From: Luteolibacter luteus
GTDB taxonomy: Bacteria > Verrucomicrobiota > Verrucomicrobiia > Verrucomicrobiales > Akkermansiaceae
Length of the DNA: 64,000 bases
Assembly (NCBI RefSeq): GCF_012913485.1
Contig: NZ_CP051774.1
Location: 62,001-126,000, forward strand
Direction: 5' to 3'
The notes beneath the pieces were generated by a model that saw nothing but the letters and a program-made list of their open reading frames with translations, was not told the origin of the DNA and did no database searches. How positions within the stretch are numbered: the first letter of the stretch is position 1; every line of letters begins with the position of its first letter. This document shows, piece after piece, positions 59,445-64,000 of the stretch. A program made the position numbers and the translations under genes.

Positions 59445-60110
59445 TTAGCCGGGATTGCGGCGGCGCATCAGCATCAGGAAGCCCAGCGAGGAAAGGAGCA
59501 AGACCGAAGGCTCCGGCACGACATTGTAGGTCTGCAGGACGTGGTTCCCCGGGCTATACACATAGCCACCACCCGCCGCCGCACCCTGACCGCCGAAGAC
59601 CGGCGTATCCCCAGGGGCCAAATCACCGGTCGACCATTGCGTCGGTGGACGGCTATCGCAGCAGACGCCGGTGGCCGTGGGCATCACCCAGCTGTCGCTG
59701 CGTCCGAGGAACCACTGGGTGGCACCCTCGATCGCCAGATCATTGAACACCCAGACATAGGCCTCGAGATCCGAGAAATTCATGCCGACGGATGCCGCGG
59801 CACTGCTGCTCGTGCCATCCGCCTTCAGCTCCGCGGTCCCGGTGAAGTAACCGAGCTCCGCATCGAAGGACGCCTGGTCGAAGGTCCGCCAGTTCGCCGC
59901 CCATTCCGACATGTTCTCGGCAGTCGGGACGAAGTCGTCGATGAAGACGCCGAGCTGGATCTCATACGTGGAGTCCAGCGCCTTGCCGTCGGTGGTAGCC
60001 AGCGAGTCCAGGACGCCGCTGCCCCAGTTGATGGTGACCGCGTTCGCATGCATCGCGCCGAAAATCATCAGGGCGGATGCAAGTCCCGAAACTGGAAGTC
60101 GAAGTTTCAT
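59445..60110 (-). CDS. PEP-CTERM sorted secreted protein
   Basis: A 221-residue protein. Signal peptide ~residues 1-24 (VSGLASALMIFGAMHANA). The body shares its N-terminal domain with the downstream gene product. The C terminus is VVPEPSVLLLSSLGFLMLM then R-R-R-N-P-G: an exosortase sorting signal. It lies 31 bases downstream of the large repeat protein gene on the minus strand, and its stop is one base before the next ATG, indicating one operon. Function of the shared domain unknown. Confidence 0.88.
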   Translation of the reverse strand: MKLRLPVSGLASALMIFGAMHANAVTINWGSGVLDSLATTDGKALDSTYEIQLGVFIDDFVPTAENMSEWAANWRTFDQASFDAELGYFTGTAELKADGTSSSAAASVGMNFSDLEAYVWVFNDLAIEGATQWFLGRSDSWVMPTATGVCCDSRPPTQWSTGDLAPGDTPVFGGQGAAAGGGYVYSPGNHVLQTYNVVPEPSVLLLSSLGFLMLMRRRNPG

Positions 60111-60141
60111 GGGGTGGTGGGGTGTTAAGGGGTGGTGTCAA

Positions 60142-63100
60142 TCAGGGCTGCCAGGGACGGGAGACGCGGTAAGCCGGCAGCGGGGTGTTTAGCTTGATGA
60201 ATGCACTATTGTCGCGTTTGAAGAGAAGGTTTCCATCCTGCGCGGTGATGGTGGAGTCGCCCACCTTCACCCAGCGGCGGAGAGCCGGTTGCGTCGGCGC
60301 GCCATTGAGCAGGAAGTAAGTATCGTAGCCGGTGGCATCCACCACGGTATCGCCGCGCCAGATGAAGATCTCATCGGCCTTCTTGAAGTCGCGGTTGCCC
60401 GTGAAGCCGTTCGGGATCGTCATGCCGCGGCTGAGTGGCGATTCATCCACCGGATAACCGCCGCGCACCAGGTTGTTGCCTGCTTGCAGCGGCAGCACGA
60501 AGTCATTCGCACGCACCTTGCCGAAGGCCACCAGCGATGCCGGGTTCTCCAGGCAACGGACGAAGGTGCCCTGCCCCGGCGCGATGACCGTGCCGGCTTG
60601 ATCCGACAGCGAGTTGTCATCCACGCGGACCCAACGTGGCGAACAGGAGTTCTCGTAGAGCCAGTAGTTGATGAAGGCACCGTCCGCGAAGACCTGAACC
60701 TGATCCGCCGTCTCCTGGCTGCCGGTCGGCGTGAAGGCACCCATCGGGAACATCTGGCCCAGCGTCGAGTGGACGCGGATCACAAAATGATCCCCCGCCA
60801 GCGCCGCTGGCAGCGGACCCGCGATCGTATTGAATGGCGCCGTGCCGGCAGAGACATTCGTGGCATTTGCCAAGGTCAGGCTGCCCGTGCCGGTGGCGGA
60901 GACATCGAAGCGATGGCCCGCCAGATCACCGGATACCACTTCGAGGTAGTAAGCGGAGCCCGGGGTCAATGCGGTCCCGAGATTCAGTCCCGCGGCCGAG
61001 GTCGTCAGGTCGATCTGCTGGCCATTCACGCCATCCACCACACCGGAGAAGACCGGGCAGGAGACAAAGGAATTGCTGTAGGTGCGGCAGTCCGTCCCCC
61101 AGCTCGTCTCGATCCAGCCGCCAACTTCGGTGAAGGCGATCGCCTCCGCTTCCGGATCCGCATCCAGATTCAGCGAGACGCGGATGCGGACGAAGCCGCT
61201 GGTCGCGAGACCCGTGAGATCCTGCAGGTTCAGGATCCTGACCGTCTCCGAGCCATCGCCATTGTCGGTGATGGTGTAGTTCGCCGGAGTCAGCGTGACC
61301 GTGCTCCACGCGCCGGGCGAGAGCATGAGATCGCCGAGCGACTGCAGATCGTAGGTCACATCCGTGGCACCGCCCGCCGTGCGGGTATAGACGGCATCCA
61401 CCGCGCCCTCATCGGTCAAGGAAGGCACCAGGCAGAATGGATTCCCCGCACCGCTGGCCGGATCGCTGCCGAAGGCATACTCGATCAGGTTGTTCGAAAG
61501 GTCGCCATCCGGGTTGTCACCGGGGCCGTTCTGACCGCCGAGCGGATTCTCCGCCTGCCAATCCGGAAAGGTATTCGGCGTCTTCAGCGGGCGCTCGAGG
61601 AAGTTCATGTTCTCGATCGTGGCGCCGGCACCGAGGCTGACCGGGCCGATCTCATCGAGATCACCGCCATCCACATCGGAGATGCTGAGGTAACCATCCG
61701 GCTGCAGCTCGGTGATCACGTAATCCTTCGGAGCCAGCCCAGTGAAGCTGTAGCTGCCATCGGCCGCGGTGGTCGTGGAGCTCACCAGGATGCTGCCGTC
61801 GAAGAGACCGATGAGCACGCCGGGGATTCCCGCATCGGGAGTGCCGTCGTTGTTGTTATCGGCCCTCACGAAGCCGCGGATCGTGCCCGGCGAGAAGTAG
61901 CCCACCGAATCCGGCACCGGGGTGTCCTGGCCATCCACCGCCACGACCGTTACCGGATCGCTGCCTGCGGTGCGGATGGCGCCGGCCGGGATCTGCGGAT
62001 CGGCATCGACGATGTCGATGAGCGTCGCACCCGGCGGCACGGTGGCGGTCCAATTGCCATCGCCACCCGTGGTCACCACCTGGGTGTTTCCATTCACGTC
62101 GGTGATGAGGATATCCACGCCTGCCAGGCCCGGCTCACCCGGATCCTCGACACCATTGCCATTCAGGTCGGTGAAGAGGTGGCCGCTGATCGTGCCGGAG
62201 CGGTAGAAGCCGTCATTCCCCGCGGAGGTATTGATGCTGGCCACCGCGGCCACCGTGGTCGGGTCATCCCCTTCCGTGCGGACATAGCCCGCGCCCGGAT
62301 ACTGCGGATCGCTTTCCTGGATGTCCGCGATGGTCGTTCCCGGCGGCACCGTGGCCGTCCAGTTGCCATTCGCATCGGTGGTCACCGTGAAGGTATTGAG
62401 CAGCGCGGTGGTGATGAGCACATCCACACCCGGGATGTTCGGCTCGCCCGCATCCTGCCTGCCGTTGCCATTGCTATCGATGTAGAGATGGCCGGAAACG
62501 GTGGCCGGGAAGAAGAACCCGACCGGGATGCTATCGAGGCTATCACCCGCCACCGCGTCAAAGACGGTGGTCAGGGCACCCTGCGTGATCACCGAGCCTG
62601 CCGGATACTCCGGATCCGCGGCATCCACCGTAGCGAAGGCCTGACCCGGCGGCACGCTGGCGGTCCAATCGCCATTCGCATCCGTGGTCACCCGCTGGGT
62701 ATTGCCATTCGAATCCGTCACGAGGATGTCGACGTTCGCCAGGTTATGGATGGTCATGTCCTGGTTCCCGTTGCCATTCAGGTCGAGGTAGAGGTGGCCC
62801 GTGATGATCGCCGGGACGAAGTAACCATTCACACCGCCGCTGACGGTCGAGTTCGCCACCGCCGTCACCGTGGTGAGCGGTTGCCCCTGGCGCTGCACCC
62901 CGCCCTGCGGGAATTGCGGATCGCTTTCGTCGATATCGATCACCGTGGCTCCCGGAGCGACGCTCGCGGTCCAGTTGCCGGAGGCATCCGTCACCACCGT
63001 GGTGGTGATGCCATTCGAGCCGGCGACGAAGACATTCACCCCCGCAAGGTCAGGTTCCCCGGCATCCTGGATGCCATTGCCATTCACATCGACATAGAGG

Positions 63101-64000
63101 TGACCGGTGACGGTGGCCGCGATGTAGTAGCCATCGTTTCCACCGAAGGTATTTTGCCCGGAGAGAACGGTCACCGTATTCGGGTCCTCGCCCTCGGTCT
63201 GGGTGGCACCGGCCGGGAAATCCGGATCGGACTCGTCCATGTTGATGTTCACCGCACCCGGAGCGATCGGGGCCGACCAGTCGCCATTGGCATCGGTGGT
63301 CAGGGTGACCGGCGTGCCGAGGCTGTTGGTGACCACAAGGTCCACATTCGCCAGGTTCGGCTCACCGGAGTCCTGGGTACCGTTGCCATTCACATCGATG
63401 TAGAGGTGACCGGAGATGCTGCCCGGGAAGTAGTAGCCATTCGTTACCACGGCCACCGAGCTGCCATTCGCAGCAGTCACAGTATCCGTGCCATCTCCTT
63501 CCGTGCGCACGAAGTCAGTGGTGAAGAGCGGATCGGCTTCATTCACCGTGGCGGTGACGGGACCCGGCGGCACGCTGGCCACCCAGATGCCATCGGCATT
63601 CGTCAGCACGAACTGCGAACCATTCACCGCGGTGACCTGCACCGGCACATTCGCCAGGCCCGGCTCACCCGTATCACGGACACCGTTACCATTGAGGTCA
63701 TTGTAGATCACGCCCGTGACCGAGGTCGCGAGGTAGTAGCCATCGATGCCGCCATCCACCGTCGTACCCGCGAGGGCCTCGACCGTATTCGGATCTTCGC
63801 CTTCGCGATGCAGCGCACCCACAGGGAACTGCGGATCGCTTTCATCCACATTGATAGTGGTGGTGCCGGTCGGCACGCTGACGGTCCAGTTGCCCAGGCC
63901 ATCGGTCTCGACAAGGTGCGGCTGGCCGAGTGAATCCGTGATGACCACGGTGATATTCGCCAGGTTCGGCTCGCCGGCGTCCTGCGCGCCGCTGTCATTC
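60142..64000 (-). CDS. Large SdrD/SpaA-like repeat surface protein (5' truncated)
   Basis: At least 1285 residues are visible, and the frame is open to the window end. The visible part begins inside a repeat (N-D-S-G-A-Q-D-A-G-E-P-N-L-A-N-I) and contains six complete ~100-residue repeats of the type Y-I-D-x-N-G-N-G-x-Q-D-x-G-E-P. A shorter, different repeat follows (ADNNNDGTPDAGIPGVLIG). After the NPDGDLSNNLIEYAFGSDP module comes an ~400-residue C-terminal region rich in aromatic and Cys residues (for example WGTDCRTYSNSFVSCPVF). No PEP-CTERM or LPXTG motif ends the protein. It is probably a calcium-binding-type adhesin. Confidence 0.85.
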   Translation of the reverse strand, partial: NDSGAQDAGEPNLANITVVITDSLGQPHLVETDGLGNWTVSVPTGTTTINVDESDPQFPVGALHREGEDPNTVEALAGTTVDGGIDGYYLATSVTGVIYNDLNGNGVRDTGEPGLANVPVQVTAVNGSQFVLTNADGIWVASVPPGPVTATVNEADPLFTTDFVRTEGDGTDTVTAANGSSVAVVTNGYYFPGSISGHLYIDVNGNGTQDSGEPNLANVDLVVTNSLGTPVTLTTDANGDWSAPIAPGAVNINMDESDPDFPAGATQTEGEDPNTVTVLSGQNTFGGNDGYYIAATVTGHLYVDVNGNGIQDAGEPDLAGVNVFVAGSNGITTTVVTDASGNWTASVAPGATVIDIDESDPQFPQGGVQRQGQPLTTVTAVANSTVSGGVNGYFVPAIITGHLYLDLNGNGNQDMTIHNLANVDILVTDSNGNTQRVTTDANGDWTASVPPGQAFATVDAADPEYPAGSVITQGALTTVFDAVAGDSLDSIPVGFFFPATVSGHLYIDSNGNGRQDAGEPNIPGVDVLITTALLNTFTVTTDANGNWTATVPPGTTIADIQESDPQYPGAGYVRTEGDDPTTVAAVASINTSAGNDGFYRSGTISGHLFTDLNGNGVEDPGEPGLAGVDILITDVNGNTQVVTTGGDGNWTATVPPGATLIDIVDADPQIPAGAIRTAGSDPVTVVAVDGQDTPVPDSVGYFSPGTIRGFVRADNNNDGTPDAGIPGVLIGLFDGSILVSSTTTAADGSYSFTGLAPKDYVITELQPDGYLSISDVDGGDLDEIGPVSLGAGATIENMNFLERPLKTPNTFPDWQAENPLGGQNGPGDNPDGDLSNNLIEYAFGSDPASGAGNPFCLVPSLTDEGAVDAVYTRTAGGATDVTYDLQSLGDLMLSPGAWSTVTLTPANYTITDNGDGSETVRILNLQDLTGLATSGFVRIRVSLNLDADPEAEAIAFTEVGGWIETSWGTDCRTYSNSFVSCPVFSGVVDGVNGQQIDLTTSAAGLNLGTALTPGSAYYLEVVSGDLAGHRFDVSATGTGSLTLANATNVSAGTAPFNTIAGPLPAALAGDHFVIRVHSTLGQMFPMGAFTPTGSQETADQVQVFADGAFINYWLYENSCSPRWVRVDDNSLSDQAGTVIAPGQGTFVRCLENPASLVAFGKVRANDFVLPLQAGNNLVRGGYPVDESPLSRGMTIPNGFTGNRDFKKADEIFIWRGDTVVDATGYDTYFLLNGAPTQPALRRWVKVGDSTITAQDGNLLFKRDNSAFIKLNTPLPAYRVSRPWQP
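61650..64000 (-). repeat. Tandem ~305-bp coding repeats of the surface protein
   Basis: The N-G-N-G turns recur at about 63683, 63383, 63075, 62771, 62464, 62156 and a diverged one near 61850, a period of roughly 300-308 bases (100-103 residues). Because both strands are repetitive and GC-rich, an artificial long frame also exists on the plus strand here. Confidence 0.85.

Noticed and set aside
60289..63933. A very long open frame on the plus strand opposite the repeat surface protein
   Set aside because: The coding strand is the minus one, supported by repeated D-x-N-G-N-G motifs. The plus frame is a by-product of GC-rich codon usage in a repetitive gene and shows only an Arg/His/Ala-rich composition with no known motifs.
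61650..64000. Regularly spaced repeats resembling a CRISPR array
   Set aside because: The period is about 305 bp, units are in-frame coding repeats, and no spacer-repeat pattern of 30-40 bases exists.

Overview
The window is about 63% GC by eye and reads like a chromosomal stretch from a Verrucomicrobiota bacterium (Verrucomicrobiales, Luteolibacter-like). This is an inference from four things: an exosortase/PEP-CTERM system, secreted proteins with the 'D-x-D-G-D-G ... N-x-x-E-Y/F-x-L/F-G' C-terminal module common in that phylum, many genes without a clear Shine-Dalgarno sequence, and several families of secreted or membrane-anchored paralogs. No rRNA, tRNA, CRISPR array, insertion sequence or integrase was seen.

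1-20.5 kb is one long plus-strand exopolysaccharide locus. It holds about eleven glycosyltransferases (GT2, GT4 and a DxD enzyme), an acyltransferase-3 membrane protein, a hexapeptide acetyltransferase, an FkbM methyltransferase and a multi-spanning polymerase-like protein. Most of these genes overlap by ATGA or TTGA junctions. The locus ends in an exosortase (Cys185/Arg230/His255), its EpsI partner and a membrane-anchored repeat protein, followed by a PEP-CTERM protein and a strong bidirectional-looking terminator. 21.5-26.1 kb has two secreted proteins of unknown function and a small Asp/Lys low-complexity secreted protein with a near-leaderless promoter. 26.2-31.8 kb completes the polysaccharide set with a Wzy/WaaL-type polymerase or ligase, a WbuB-like GT4, and a WecA-type initiating phosphoglycosyltransferase fused to a Rossmann domain.

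32-36.8 kb carries two related two-TM small proteins, a divergent SDR/LysR pair and a second PEP-CTERM protein. 36.9-44.6 kb is a cluster of six membrane-anchored alpha-helical repeat proteins. Two of its two-gene operons are mirror images around a YCII-domain gene. 44.8-52.6 kb starts with a standalone WYL-domain protein, followed by an operon of four flavin-dependent halogenase-like proteins with a CPA2 cation:proton antiporter in the middle. No polyketide synthase or NRPS gene is in view. This operon is the most interesting item in the window.

53.2-58.5 kb holds two tandem secreted paralogs, each internally duplicated and each with a copy of the same leader DNA, followed by a histidine kinase/OmpR response-regulator pair. 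58.6-64 kb, on the minus strand, has a large SdrD/SpaA-like repeat protein cut by the window edge, a PEP-CTERM protein, and a relative of that protein whose sorting signal is replaced by a different C-terminal module.

The exosortase probably processes the three PEP-CTERM proteins (20.7, 36.1 and 59.4 kb) and delivers them to the cell surface or matrix built by the polysaccharide genes.
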